DNA from: Norana najaformis
Taxonomy: Eukaryota > Annelida > Clitellata > Crassiclitellata > Hormogastridae
DNA length: 64,000 nucleotides
Direction of reading: 5' to 3'
NCBI GenBank assembly: GCA_964023275.1
Contig: OZ029916.1
Coordinates: forward strand, 30,805,087-30,869,086
Numbering within the stretch: the stretch's first letter is position 1; the number at the start of each line of letters is the position of its first letter. The position numbers and the translations under genes were made by a program. Below, piece after piece: positions 33,235 to 46,595 of this stretch. The notes under the pieces are model-generated. The model was not told where the DNA came from. It did not search any database and saw nothing but the letters and a program-made list of their open reading frames with translations.

Positions 33235-33545
33235 CACCATTTATTTATTTTATTTATTTAAAGCACTTGTAACATGTGCAATGTCAGTTCACCTGAATCT
33301 GAGGCGCAGATGTGTGTTCATTCTGAGCCAAGATGGAATCATGCAAAAGCCAGGGTGAAGTAGTTAGTCTTAAGAAGTGATTTATAAGATGACAGTGAGT
33401 TAGCAAGTCTGGTTTTTGAATGGAATTCGAGAAAGGAGGCAAGTTGCCTCCAGTTTAAACTAGGCAGCAATTGCTTTGGCAAATCCAGATGGTTTGCTGC
33501 AGCATAACACAATATATGTACTATATGACATTGCATTTCTAGTGC
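33235..33545 (-). mobile_element. LINE 3' fragment, second family
   Basis: Begins (as the 3' tail) with TTTATT repeats and 'aaagcacttgtaacatgtgc', then 'gccaagatgga.tc.tgcaaaagcca'. The same order is found at 43435-43580, where more of the element survives. Confidence 0.6.
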
Positions 33546-36068
33546 ACCACTACACCCTATACATGATCAATAGTGCATTACAAAGTAAGCAAGGTAGGTT
33601 TGCACTTCAGCTATAAGGTTATATAAACAATGGATCCATGCTTCCAAGGAGTTTCTATAGATGCAAGTACACAAGTGCATTGCCCACAGCTTTTTTGTCT
33701 TTACATAATTTCTATAGTGCCCCTAGTATTTTGTGTGTGTGTGTGTGTGTGTGTTGGGGCTCTTGCCTTTGCAGTTAAGATACTTAAAACTGAAAACAGT
33801 TTTCCTAAATTAACTTCACACAATAGCAATACCAGCAAGCCAAGACATCGTTCTCAAATCTAGAATTCACAATATTTAATCATGCTTTCATAAACTGAAT
33901 GCATCAATGCCTTATTCAATTCTTACAGTGGCAATGTTGCACAGTGCCAAGCATACAACAGAATGGCTCTTCACAATGTTCATCTATTGTCTGTATCAGT
34001 TAATGCCTTCTCACTAAACTTATATACTGCACGCATTTACTGAGCAACTTTTTACTTAATTCATGTATTGGTCACATGACACTCAACGTCTTTTATTACA
34101 TTCCTCTACTGCATGTATCACTGAATTGCCTCTTGCTGCACTGATATGCTGTATGCATAACTGAATGCCCATTTCCGGTATTTGTCTATTGCACACATAC
34201 TCACACATTGTCTTTCACTAAATTCATGTATTGCACACATCAAATGTCATAGAATGCTATGTTATTACACTTAATTATTCTCATTATTCACTCAAATGAA
34301 TAGAAAAAAAACAAATATAGTATGCTGAAACTTTGTTATAGTGCACATTATTACATCATAGATTTGGTTTCAGTGCAGATGGGTTTGTGGCTTCAAACTT
34401 TTTAGTACTAAATGCGCCATTCTGATATCATACTGTAGGCCCAAAGCACTTGCTATAATGCAGTTTTGGTATAAACCCCAACATTTGCCACTAAAACAAG
34501 GTTTCATTGTACCCTGAATATTTTCACATCACATACAACAGTTATAGTACAAGGTGTAAATCTGTTTCAAAAGTCCTTTCTTCAACTAAAAATCCTTTTA
34601 GTAAATACACAAATGGAATTATCCATACCTAGTGAAACGCCTAATTCAACCAATAGGCTGCAAGACAATGCAACAACAGCAAGCCAACAATTGAAAAATC
34701 GCTCCAAACAGCTTAACTAGCTTAAAAGTGATTTCAGTTTCACCTGATGCACCAGGGTTCAAATCCTAGTGTCAATTAAGAGAAAAGACAAGTTACTTAC
34801 ACAAACTGGTGACAACTAATCAGCCATTAATATCTGTTTCATCTGTTAAAATATAGTTCCAACTTATATGGAATTAAAAGAAACCTTAACTTTAAAATAC
34901 AGGTTTACATCAAAATAATTAAATTGTAAAATAATCATCTGAATTATACCTCAATACTTATGAACAAAATGGCTAAAATACTAAAGCAATTTGTAGGTGG
35001 AGTAAGATATGCACAAATTTGCCAACAAATGGCTGACACTACAAAATACTTGTAACGATGATCGCTGAGATGAAGAAGATATCTTTGTTTGTGAAAATTA
35101 TGGTTGTCAAGATGTTAGTGGTGTTAACATTAATATCATAAAAATATGGAAAATTTCACCAATTAAAAAGATAACATTTGATAGTGGTGGTGATAGTGAT
35201 ACAAAGGGGGTTGACCAGAGCTCATAACATGGCTGCGTATCTGAAGTTGACCCTGACATGGTGGCTTGCAAGGTCACACGGTTGCACCTTAGTCAAATGT
35301 CAGTGGATGCCATATTTGGTGATGGCCCTAGCAATGGTCGTCTCCAGGGAAGTTATCTGGTAGAAGAGTGCCAGATTTACAAAGACAAGAAATACCACCC
35401 TGAAACAAAACATAAAGCAAAAGCATTCTACTTTTAGTTTATTTTATTTCAGCCAACCATCAAAAGTCAGTCAACCCGGCAGAGTTATTCCAGAGTAAAA
35501 TAGTGGCTTAGGAAGAGTTATGTAAATGTGGCAGTTGGTTTGGCATATGAAAGGCACAGTAATATACGTAACCACTAGCTGTCAATCGATTGATTTAGGA
35601 CAGAACTAAAAACATGTTTCTTCAATCATATCCTGTGACCGAGCCTGAAAAGGCTGTCAGGGCTGCAAAACAAAGCTTACTGCATAAAAATAACTGAAAC
35701 CACACTTTTGTCCAATACCTAAGAAGAAAGGAAACTTATGACATTTCTGTTGAGAGTAGACAGCCTTGTGGCACAGTGTTGCCACTTGGCCGAGCTTCCT
35801 CAATATCCTATCACCTCCCGTTTGAATTAGAAGAATGCCATTTTATGTAAATGTGGAATGCTCACCCATGATACATATTTCTTAAATATACTCCTCACTG
35901 GGATTTTATCTGCCCCTCTCTTATACGGGTGCAACAGGGATGCATTACCAGTTGATTTAGGTTTTGGGAACTACAGTTTGGCCTAAAGATACAACCATTA
36001 ACAATACAATTAACTATCTTCGATGCTCGTGCTTTATTCTCATTTTATCTCAGCATGAGTGTACTTAC
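33546..36068. other. interval without a supported gene
   Basis: Contains (GT)n at 33733-33754, degenerate 'ttattgcaca..atcaaatg' type tandem DNA at about 33950-34260, and a weak B-box-like 'ggttcaaatcct' at about 34756-34767. Terminal exons of the GRAMD1-like gene should lie here but were not identified. Confidence 0.45.
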
Positions 36069-36138
36069 ACAATGAATACAGATTTTGCCAAGAGATCGGT
36101 TGCTGTGGAATAATTTACATCTTCTTTGCCAGACATTG
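36069..36138 (-). CDS. GRAMD1: GRAMD1-like gene, candidate exon after the basic linker
   Basis: Phase 1 to phase 2, reading MSGKEDVNYSTATDLLAKSV, then F-I-V. Acceptor AAATTTCAG, donor GT|GTAAGT. It resembles the 'GK-E--NY' stretch just before the membrane segment of GRAMD1 proteins, but the similarity is short. Confidence 0.4.
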
Positions 36139-39100
36139 CTGAAATTTTCAATAGCATACTAAGTTAATATTATACGCTACATTTAAAATAGATTTAATCT
36201 ACTTTCACCTGTTTTTCATCCAGTTTACCGTGAAAAATCCACCTGTTCTTTGTTTTTTCTTTACAAATGATTTAATAATTATTGGTCTGCAATAACTGGA
36301 TTTATTTCTTGTAGTGTTGGATGTGCTTTTAAAATTCTTCATTTAAGCTGAATCTTGGGTTAAATATATGAACTTTAACCCCATCTAAAGCAGTTTGAAG
36401 GTAAATGTTTTCAGTGACACTGTCACTTATATAAACTGCATTTAAATGTAACCTTTCAAACCATATACCTTCATATCATTTCTTCATATTAACCAGTTTA
36501 TTCATTTAAAGTGGCTCAACTTTCAATTAATTTTGAAATCAAGCTCCAATCATTTACACTGTAATGTAACACAGTGCATACAAATTATATAGCAAAATTA
36601 AAAAGCCTTTCATATGCTCTGCTACTGTAAAATAAATGACTAGTTCTTACTGTCCAATAACAGTATACTATACAGTATTCAATGTTCTCTGTAATAATAG
36701 CCATGGTGTAGTCTGGCTGTAAGTATGTGAGCATGAATGCCATGCAAATAATATGAGAACAAAAAAAGGATGTTTAGAAAAGTGGTATATTGGGTTAAAG
36801 TTCTCAAAACTAGGACAGGTTTTGGCAACTGCTTTCAAAGCCTGTAGCTAATGGGAGTAACAAGGTTTTCCTCAGAAGGGACATTTTGCCGAACTAGCAA
36901 GCAAATGATCCATGTCTCACCTTTACAAGAACTCCCACCCATTTCTCTCCTCTGTGGTCTCCTGGCAACCGGACTTGGTTCTTGACATGGCATCTTTGGA
37001 CAACCCCACAGACTTGATGCAGTGCTCATGAATAAGTTGGTGCCCTGCACTTAGCTTTTAAGTAGCACTTTAGAAATTTCGAGTTTACAATTACGATAAT
37101 GTGGGCGAGACTGGTTTATTTACAATGGCTCTACACTTAATCACTTAGACCCAATGAACAAAGTGTTATTTCCTCTTGGTTTAATCCTATAAACTGAGAC
37201 ATCTTTCACATTCAGTAGATATCCTACCATTTAACCTCCTCCTTGTTCCATGCAGTGCCTCTGCATATGCTGAACTTGATGCTGTGTGTCGCTTTCGATG
37301 GCGTGTCGTCTTCTCTTTCATGTGACCTTTAACCGATGGGTAGAGCTGAAGGTTTGGTGGCAAAGTTCTTCGATCTTCTAATCTCCTGGAGGAAAATTCC
37401 AGCTGTCGGTTTTCGGATTTTGCCTTCCTACGTTCGGATTCCTTTCGTAATAAACCCGCTGATGCACAAACATAAATTCCAGTAAAACTAGAGAGTCAAC
37501 TCATGGTTGATAGGCAACTGCCATAATTTTCATGAACATCTTCTCCATTTTTAATAAATTATGCACTGTTTGCATATTAACCATTTTCATGTCTCGGTTC
37601 TCTAAAACCCAAGTCTCCAAACTAATTAGGAAAGTCTTAATGTGGCGTGATGGTCTACTATGTGGCATGGTAACTGGTTGCATGCTGGGTCTGCAATCCA
37701 ACGATTACAGGGTAAAGCCTGCTGAGGAGACTCCATGTAAGCTATTTCAAGGTTACTGTTCTGCTATTGAACTTGGCTATATACAAGTACACACTGACCA
37801 TCATACACCGTTGGTGGGAAGATCAGGCAGTGAGGTACAGCACTGGCCAATCATTTTCATGTGCTAAGGTTAAGAAAATAAAACTAAGAAAATACCATGA
37901 CTGCTTCTTGGTTGGCTTAAGGGACACTTCTCTTCTAAACCTAACTATGCTTTCTTTGCAAACACAATGCTTAATACCAAACATAACATTACAGATAATG
38001 CACTTTGGATGTTAACTGTTCTTTGGATTACCATTAACTTGTACTTATTTTGCAGTACGAAAAGCACTTTTTTAGTATTAAGTTTGTACAAAAAGTTTGG
38101 ATGAGAAAAAAAATGGCAGTACAAACCCATAACTCCAAAGCTGGTTGCAAGACCAGTGTTTGCTGTCTTATCAATGAAAGCTAAACAAACCAAAACAACA
38201 TTCAACAGTTATGTTCAAATTAAAGAATTTGAATTCAACTGGCTTTTCATGAAACATCTTCAGCTGGCTGTGTTCTTCATACAGAAGAACACTCCAGAAA
38301 TCAAACTGCATTAATCAAGTCAGCTGAACTTAAGCACAAGTTTTCCCTAGGAAAAGCTGAATCAGTTTCAATAATGGTCAAGTCATTCAAGAGGGTATAT
38401 GCAACACTTTGTCTTCATGGATGGAATATGAATATAGTTAAGAATTTATAGAATATGCATGTATTTCTCTGTCTGGTTATTCACATATTGCCTTTTAAGA
38501 ACCTCACAATGGCAATGAATCATGGCTCTTTTACAGTTAAGATCTACAAAATTTGAAAATATTTCTAGGTCTTTCTGTGGTGGAACAAAACATAACTTTT
38601 GTGGAAGACTGTTACTCAAGGAAGGTCCAGTGCCAAGCATATGGACTGTGATATGGGTGTATACAGAAGGGTGAAGGATATGAGAGTTTAAAAATTAAGT
38701 CTTAAGCTGTGAATCAAGCAATGATCCAGCAGACATATATGAAGAGATGAAAATCCTGTGGGCATACTTTTGATGAGACCCCAGATGTGCTTCTTGTAGG
38801 AGACCTGTCCAGAAACATGCAGGCGACATTTGTCATCGGCAACTTTTGTGATGCAGTACCTGACCGTTGTGAAGAAGTCATCTGCATAAGGTACACCCCC
38901 ATTGTAGCATTCAGTATCAATAAGGTAGCTCAAGCCTGGCTGACTTTCTGGAAGAAGTTTCTGAAATCACGGCAGAAATGGCTACTTAAAATCACCAAAT
39001 GAAAATACTGTCATAAAATGGCTGGCTTATGATATTTATTCAAATCTTGCAACAATTACGATATTTATTTAGCTTATGAAGACTATACTGGAAGCAAGAT

Positions 39101-42100
39101 GTAACAGTGTGTCAAGCAACTGAATTTGCCTTTAAGCTACCAGGCACTTGGATTACCATGCCTCAAATGAGTTGCAATAAAACAGTAATAACAATTCAAC
39201 TGATAATGACTTTTGAATACAACAAAAAAAATAATGACAGTGAAGATAACAATGATGAGGATGATAAAATTATGGAGTACTGTAGATACTTCATCAGGTT
39301 TAAAAGAGATGTTTCTACAAACTTGCCTGCGTTTCAGAAGAAGGTGAACATTTTGGACCTATGGAGTAGTTAATCGACAGTGTGTAAGAAATAAATCGAG
39401 TCCTTATTCCATTTTCATCAGGGATGTCTGACCAAGGTGCCAAATTTACATCTGAGTTAATTAGACACAAACAAATTAAATAAGCTAGTAATCATGGGCT
39501 ATGACTAAAGTTATCCTGCATCACGTCACAGCACAACCCTTTCCAATTATCATTTCAAACCTTTTATACCATTTTAAGTCAATGCCACGTACATGTTATC
39601 ATATGTGGCAAGCATTTTCTTGCACACTGGTCAGTCCTTCTGAAACCATCTTCCACTGAAAATTCAAGCCGTTGTAACGCATAAAACAATTCTAGAGAAA
39701 TTTTCAGCCCTTCTTTCTAGATCTCTTTGCCATTATCCAGTGCCCTTGAGAGGTTCTTAAAAAGTTAACAGCCCCGTATCTCAGATGAATGTCCGAGATT
39801 TCATTTTCCATTTATTTATGGGTATATAGTGTATACATACATATACGTGTATATAGCACCAATATCTAATGACATGGCATCAGCTGATTGGGTGAAGCAA
39901 ATTTATAAAGGATGTGCTCAGGAAACTACACAAAAATTCTCACCCAGTGGAGGCCTGAACCTACAGAAGCTGCACCATAAGTCAAACACTTAAACAAACA
40001 ACCTAAGCACTGAACATTGTCTTATGTGTTTCATTTAAGGAAAATTATAATGCCAAATACATAACTGTTATACCATTTATCTCTTTTTTTCCAATAAAAG
40101 TAACTAAGAATCAAAAAAGTTTACCTACTTCCGTATTAATTATCTTTGTGCGCTTAAAATTAGACTAATAATAAATTTAAAAATTACTACTTTCCATAAA
40201 ATACCTAGGTTCTTTAGACTACAACACATTACACTAGTCAGTTTTAGATAAAATTAATAACAAATTACATTGTACAAAGTTACTCTTATTACCATAATGT
40301 TTGAGATCCTACCATATGTGTTTCTGATTTTTATAAACTCCTGGAAAAGCACATTGTCTGTAAAAAGGAAATTGAACATGTCCTCCACGTTTATGTGGAA
40401 AACTTCATTGACCAACGGTATGACGTAATGTTCATGTCCTGTGCATGTTGATGGAACTGGAAAAAATAATTCCACAACAGGTTAATGAGGTACCTGAGCA
40501 TGATAGACCTGGCTTTGTGAATGCAATATGTAAGAGGAAGAGGAGAAATCAGGATAGGATTTGTGGAAGAGAGGTGTTTTTCAGTTTTGAGTGAAAAACC
40601 TGCACAGAGATTGCAAGAGGCGCAGAGTTGGTGAGTTTTTACAGGGGTAAGATAGTTGTCAAATTTTGGCCCAAGTTTATTTCAGAGGGTGAAGAAACTA
40701 TGGCTACTGTGCCATTTCTAAAGTTTAAGGATGAGGTGACAGAAGGGCATAGAAGTATTAGGGCAGAAGAGGAGCAGTGTTGAGCAGTGTGGTTGGATAT
40801 TATACAGCTGATGAGGGTAGGAGGGTTGGGAGAATTGAAGTGTGTTGAACATTAGTGAAAGGATTTTGTACTTTATTCATCGGGGTGTTTTAAGCCAGTG
40901 AATCTGAGCAGAGGAGCGAAGTGATGGTGTTTAGGAGTTTTAGTTACAGCATGAGCAAGAACATTCTGGATAGCCTAAAGGTGGCTTTTAAAGTGTTGTT
41001 TAGATTTATGAAAAGTGAAATGCAGTAGTCTAGTTTAGCATGGACTCTGGATGTGGCAATTGTAGAAGCAGTTTTGAAGTCCAGCATAAGGCATCACACA
41101 CTGATACATCCCCAAGACAGTAAATGACCCTGTGACAGTCATACGCAGCTCTGCAACAGTCATAAAAAGGCTCTGTTACAGTTACATAAATGGCCCAGTC
41201 CGATTTGTACAAGAGAATAATCCTCAGTGGCATGGTCGTGGGTATAAAGGTCAATTCCATTGAACTGCATATGCAACAACTAGAATTATACAACTCTTCT
41301 GCATTTCCTTACTTCACAGCCTGCCTGACTCTGCATTACTTTGCCTAACAACAGTTGGCATGCTGTCTCTGCAGGTTCTGTTAAGGAGACCACACTGCAA
41401 ACCTGACCATCGTTACCTGCACTGAATTCCTGCACCTGAGTGAATCCGTTTTGAAGCGGTCATTCTTTGTGTATAAAGCACTTCCTACTTATTTTTCTTG
41501 GGCATACCTTCTAGCTCTTTTAAAGTCAACAACCAAAACAGGCAGACAGAACAGACACATACACAGATAGACAATCAGACATCAGAGATACAGTTGAACA
41601 GACAGACATACAGACACAAGAACTGACAAACACAGCTGACAGACACAGTCAGGTAGCAAGACATGCGCAAAGGTCAAGCAGCCAACAAGATAGGACTTTC
41701 TGATATGACATAAGACAGAGATAAGAAGCTGATCATCACAGATAACAAGCAAAGCAGCAACAAGGGCTTTTAAACGAATATTTTGACCCAGGCTGAAAAC
41801 TGAATCATCTTATTCATTGGCAAAATTAATGCTTTTGACCCTCTTCAGCTCCAACCTACTAATGTACATGTGTTAAGCTGAATATTTATATTGCGCCTTT
41901 AAAATCTCACAATGGCAATGAAACTACATTGCCAGTTTAAAATTATACGACTTCAGCCCAAAATGTTTTTTGAACTGTTTCAGACAGAAAAGTGTAAATT
42001 TTCAGTACAGTATTTTCAAAAGGAAGGCCCTTTACTCCAAAACTGAAGTTACAAAGCCAGAACTAGTTTAAAATGCTGCATATTATGCAAAGATGCTCTT

Positions 42101-45100
42101 TCAAATGATGCATCAACTCACTCTGCAGCCCAAAAATTTAATTAACATCACAGCCTCCAAAAACTCAAGGTCGCTATAAATATGTAGTATGTAATATATA
42201 ACATACAGAAGAATGTCTTGTTATTGTTGGATGATTCTGGACCCACCAGCTATAGTAGGCCTAAGTACCCCGATGATTAAACCTCTGAACAATAAACAGC
42301 ACCTCTCGCCACCAAGCTACTGGAAAGAGATCATGTTCGCCAACGGATCCTTTTGTCAGCGCAGACGAGCATAACAAAAATCTTTATTCCAGTACGTGTA
42401 TATACGAGTATCTGTTTATAGGCCTATATATACATACATATGTATAAATACATACAAGTAGTTGGCATGGGAGCTAATTGTTTGTGTGCTGCCATATCAG
42501 AATGTATGTATATTTATTATAAATCAGTCTAGGCTTAATGTGTGTATATAATACACTTTGAGACTTATCACAACATAAATCTAATATACATATACATAAT
42601 TAGTACATTAATATGATTCCATACTATAATATAATATTATATATTACATAATATATTATATAACATTAGTTTTACAGATTCATGCTTTTATTATCCACTT
42701 GTTACATGATACCCTAAGTCCAACATGTTACACAGTAAAGGTAATGGTAAAGGTAACACACACACACTTGTATGCCCACCTCTCTGGAAACTCTGATGTT
42801 ACACAGTAAAGAAAGGCAATGGTAAAGCTAAAACACACACTTGTCTGCCTGCCTCTATGGAAATTCCAGCATATTATACAATAAAGAAAAGAGATTGCAC
42901 ACTTGTTTGCCCACTTCTATGGAAACTCTGATATGCTACATGAAGTCCACATTTTTAACCTTCCAACATATGCTAGTATTCACATACTAACCCAAAAAGG
43001 ATGGAAGGCTGAGTTGGTCATTCATCCAAGTACTAAGCAGGCTTGATGTCTGCTTTACTTCACTGTGCTTACCAGTGTCATATCCACAATGCCTACATGT
43101 TACAGTATTATGTAGTCCTATATGTTGCAAATGTTACAAATAATTCTCTATGTTACAAATAGTCCTACCTGCTACAAACAGTTCTAAATGTGACAAATAG
43201 TCCGAAACATTGCAAATATTACTATACATTACAAATAGTCCAATGCTGTATGCTACAAACAGTTTACATGCTATGAACAGTCCCACATGTTACAAATAGT
43301 TCTACAGGTTATAAATTGAAGACCTGCATTCCAAAACCTGCTAAGTATCAAAAAAAGTTTTTGGAAGAAACACACTTTTTCATTATCCAGAAATCTACTT
43401 CACAGAAGGTAGAACCTTTGCTATAGTATCATTTATCTTATTTATTTCTTATCTATTTATTTAAAGCATTTATCACATGCACAAAGTCAATAAACCTGAA
43501 ACCTAGGCATGGGATGCATGTTTTGCTAAGGGCCAAGATGGAGTCCTGCAAAAGCCAAAAAACTGAGTCTTGACAAGTAATTTAAATAATGAGAGTGAAT
43601 TGGCAAGTCAGGACTTTGTGGTAGACGATTCCAAATACGAAAAGCGCAGTAGCTGAAAGCACATGATCCGACAATTGTCCCAAACATAGGTTCCAGCAAC
43701 AAGACAGTATCTGAGGAATCCTACAGTCTAGAAGGGCGATGTGAAATAAGAAATGCATCACGATATCATGGAAGACTGGTAATCTGAGCCTTAAAGGTCA
43801 AGCTTGCAATCCTAAACTTAAAATGCCATTCAACAGGAAGCAAATGAAGTTCATAAAGGCAATCAAATGCAATTGCTGAAGAAGTAGAACATGTAGTAAC
43901 CCTAGAAAGAGACTTTTGCACCAACAGAGGTTTTTTAGATTAAAAGCGGTCATACCATATAACACCACATGAGCACAGTCTAAAGAAGAACCAACAAGTG
44001 CATAGGCAACTGTTTCAGCCACGCCATCTTTCAGAGATTGTCGGATGTGATTAAATGCCTTGACGTGGTAGAAACAAGACCTGCCATAGCAGGTAAGTGT
44101 GAATTTATCAATGGTGACATCAAGAGTTTAATTTTATCTGATAATGAGAATTCGGTTTCTGCAAGGTCAACAGATGAATGTGAAGAGCATGCTGGTGGGT
44201 TGTAAAAGCAACTGCCTATGACTTATCTGGATTGATTAAGAGGTCATTAAACTAGAACCAAATGCGAAGCAACAACAAGGAGAATTTGAGTTCAGTTTTA
44301 GCCGAGGGATTTGTTGCAAAGGCAGCAACAGAGTCAAGTGTTATCATCATATCACTGGACTACCATAGTATGAAAATGTTAAATTTGACAAATAGGCAAA
44401 ATAACAGTTTAAGCAAGAAGAGTCCCAAGGACTGAACCCTGAAGGACACCTGGACGACAGGCAACAATCAGAGGGAGATGAGTTTATTGTAACCAGATGC
44501 GAACAATGATGTGTAGAGTCAAGAACAAAATACTATGATCCACAGTATCAAATGCAGCAATCAAATCAAGAAATACTTTGCCACTTAATGAAATACGTTG
44601 TTAAGAGTGTCAGTGATGTTTATAATAGACAGACTGAAAAGGACTAAAACAGAGATTAAATGCCCCTGAAGATATACTAGACACAGATGTTTAAGCAGGT
44701 CAGAAATATTATTCAGATTGGAAATAACTGCATAATTAGCTAGACAGTCGTTATCTAGATCACACGTTTTAATACAGGCACCACCACAGAAGTTTTAAAA
44801 TGGCCTTTGCAAAAGGATAGATTTAGCCAGATGAGCAGTGAGGATGGAAAACACATTAGAACAGGATTTAATCAGGGATGCTGAAAAGAAGTCAAGTTGT
44901 GATGACTTAGTTGAAACATTTCCAGTGAGTCTTGAAACTTCCTGTACTGTAACTAGAGATATTGTACAGAACTCATCACCAGCATGTCAAACATCAGGAA
45001 ACTGTTCAGTCCCATCTATTTTGTCCAGATCTGTGCTTTGATATAGCGATTTTTAATTTAAAAATTTTGGCAGCAAAAAATTTGAAAAACCCTAGACAAT

Positions 45101-46143
45101 GGTTGCAGGATCATCACTTTCACCATCACCACCATGATCGTCATCGTTATCATCATTATCATTGTCATCATATTCTTCTTTATCAATGTTTTGCATATTA
45201 TATGTATCATTTTCAGATATAGCCAACACAGAGCCATAAAAGGTTTTTAAGACTTTCGGAAGCATCTACTCTAATATCCATTTTCACTCACAGCATGTTT
45301 ACTTATCCAGCTTTTACAGGCTTAACAAAGCATTGTAAATGCAAATGGTACTTGGTTAAAATTCTGAATTTTGCACCCACATTTAATAACTGTAATGTGT
45401 GCAAAATTCACTGGTAAATGTTGTTTTAATGTTTACTGCATCTTGTCTATACTGCAAAACACAAAGTTTTGTGACATGAATGGTAGTTTTCTCTTCAATA
45501 TTTGCAACTGGCGAGTTGTATTCAAAACCATGGCAGTCTATCAGAACCGTTTTACAAAATTGCTTTTTTAAACCAGCCATTTGACTGATCACATATCATG
45601 AAGTTCATTTGCATTTTGTCAATGTAGTAAGCAGGCTTTGGCACAAAACTGGCTGCATACATAACAATCAAAATAATCACTACTTAACAGGTTTGCAACA
45701 ATGTCTTAGTTGTAGTAGATGGGCATCTAAATGGTTGGAGCATTTCCACACTCATCTCATCTTGAAAATTTTCTAATTACCCGGTTTTAGAAATCATCTC
45801 TTCAGTTGTACTGTATACATGTTACAAATAGTTCATGAAACGAGTTATCCGTGCAGTCGATTCAAATATATGAAGTTATATATTACACATTACATGTTAC
45901 CATGTAGGTAGGTCTACTGAATCTTAAACGGCGCAGCACCAATTCACACGGGCAGCGGTGAAGAATTTCACCTGATAAATTCGTTGAAAAATGAGCAGGG
46001 TCGAGGCCATACGGTCGCTTTATAAAACGTGTGCCGTTACATTTTACATTTACTCAAGGAAAAAATGCAAGCAGGATCAACACCATACCTGGCGAGGAGT
46101 TGCCATCCACGTAGTTGTTATTCACCGCGTCCTCAGCCTCCAT
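36069..46143 (-). CDS. GRAMD1: GRAMD1/Aster-like VASt-domain protein (incomplete gene model)
   Basis: Minus-strand exons: 46143-46089 (start MEAEDAVNNNYVDGNSSP), 40456-40313, 38960-38768 (or from 38947), 37458-37228, 36138-36069. The two middle exons encode the VASt/ASTER domain: 'NEVFHINVEDMFNFLFTD' and 'DTECYNGGVPYADDFFTT' with 'RYCITKVADDKCRL'. In GRAMD1 proteins this domain carries cholesterol from plasma membrane to ER. The next exon is basic and Arg/Lys-rich, like the linker before the GRAMD1 membrane anchor. A GRAM domain, the middle and last helix of VASt, and the membrane segment were not found. Exons may be missed, or this is a short form. Exon 1 joins 40456 in phase (phase 1), so a GRAM-less product is possible. 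The start sits beside a CpG-rich promoter-like region. Confidence 0.6.
36860..37105 (+). mobile_element. LINE 3' untranslated tail
   Basis: Same tail family as 29125-29375: 'ggacttggttcttgacatgg', 'catgaataagttggtgccct', then 'cgagtttacaattacgataa'. Inserted in an intron of the GRAMD1-like gene. Confidence 0.6.
37228..37458 (-). CDS. GRAMD1: GRAMD1-like gene, basic linker exon
   Basis: Open for 76 codons: 'LLRKESERRKAKSENRQLEF', 'HMKEKTTRHRKRHTASSSAY'. Acceptor TTTGTGCATCAG, donor AATG|GTAGGA. Phase fits the exon before (A plus CG) and the exon after. If the donor is not used, the frame ends at a TAG at 37187-37189. Confidence 0.55.
38768..38960 (-). CDS. GRAMD1: GRAMD1-like gene, VASt domain exon (second half)
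   Basis: 'SQPGLSYLIDTECYNGGVPY', 'FTTVRYCITKVADDKCRL' and 'YKKHIWGLIK' follow the VASt pattern (SQPG-CYV-DTE-----PY-D-F-T--RYC-T--A---SRL). Two acceptors are possible: after 38961 (phase 0) or 38948 (phase 1). Donor AAAA|GTATGC. Confidence 0.8.
40313..40456 (-). CDS. GRAMD1: GRAMD1-like gene, VASt domain exon (first half)
   Basis: 'CTGHEHYVIPLVNEVFHINV' then 'DMFNFLFTDNVLFQEFIK', the N-terminal strand and helix of the VASt domain (the '-L-FTD--F---F' motif). The acceptor TTATTTTTTCCAG is very strong; donor TATG|GTAGGA. Confidence 0.8.
40490..41080 (-). mobile_element. decayed LINE fragment (same family as 48416-50667)
   Basis: Minus-strand pieces include 'IQNVLAHAVTKT' (compare IQNALARAVTKT in the intact copy) and the C-terminal 'LKTEKHLSSTNPIL' remnant. 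Heavily mutated. Confidence 0.55.
41530..41720. repeat. CAGA-rich microsatellite
   Basis: Degenerate (CAGA)n with ACAGACAGACA runs. Confidence 0.6.
42725..42960. repeat. three-unit minisatellite
   Basis: Three units of roughly 70-80 bases share 'acacagtaaag..aatggtaaag', 'acacac.cttgt.tgcc.ac' and 'ctctatggaaactctgat'. Confidence 0.65.
43110..43330. repeat. ~20-bp degenerate minisatellite
   Basis: About nine units of 'atgttacaaatagtccta' with substitutions. Confidence 0.7.
43430..44840 (-). mobile_element. LINE, second family, decayed reverse transcriptase
   Basis: Minus strand contains a VFLDLIAAFDTVDH box (about 44545-44590) and runs to a TTTATT-rich 3' tail at 43430-43460 shared with 33235-33545. 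Many stops. Confidence 0.7.
45940..46060 (+). repeat. dispersed interspersed repeat, copy 3 of 3
   Basis: 'acgggcagcggtgaagaatt' then 'aatgagcagggtcgaggcca', followed by 'tacggtcgct' and 'aaaacgtg' as in the copy at 31925. Confidence 0.65.
46089..46143 (-). CDS. GRAMD1: candidate first coding exon of the GRAMD1-like gene
   Basis: MEAEDAVNNNYVDGNSSP with a good start context (ATCCATGG) and donor CCAG|GTATGG in phase 1. Assignment to the VASt gene rests on strand, phase and the absence of another candidate. Confidence 0.45.
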
Positions 46144-46450
46144 GGATCGCAAAACTTCAATCCGGATAATTCCGGGTACACCGCAGCCAACCTAGGAACA
46201 ATTCTACGGTAACGTCACCTTGCGATGCCTGCGGAAACCGGGGGGAACACTAGTATGATATTACAATCACAGGATATTCACCTGTATACGAAGAGCCGTA
46301 TCGTTTCAGGAGAGAACAGCGTAGGGCAGGCGACGACATTGAGACGACGACAGGTAAATTGATATGCAGCGGGCGGGCGGCGCCGAGCCAGCCAATGACA
46401 AACCGCAGGATTGTTTTGTTTGCCTTGCCACTACTTTGGTAAGCCTGGTT
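46144..46450 (-). promoter_or_regulatory. CpG-rich promoter-like region
   Basis: High CpG density in otherwise AT-rich DNA, with GC boxes (gcgggcgggcggcg, about 46368-46382) and a CCAAT motif (agccaatgac, about 46390). Fits a TATA-less promoter for the minus-strand gene. Confidence 0.5.
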
Positions 46451-46595
46451 GCCACCGACGGCTGACTGGATTGCCGGTCAATACATAGATCACGCGAACA
46501 AAATGTAGTCGCCCATGCGGCTCATTTTTAAGGGAGCAGCCAGGTACGTCGATTATACGATGTAAACATCTATTGATGCAGTCCATGGAAGCAAG

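Noticed and set aside
34745-34790. tRNA-like ggttcaaatcct
   Set aside because: Isolated B-box match with no cloverleaf.
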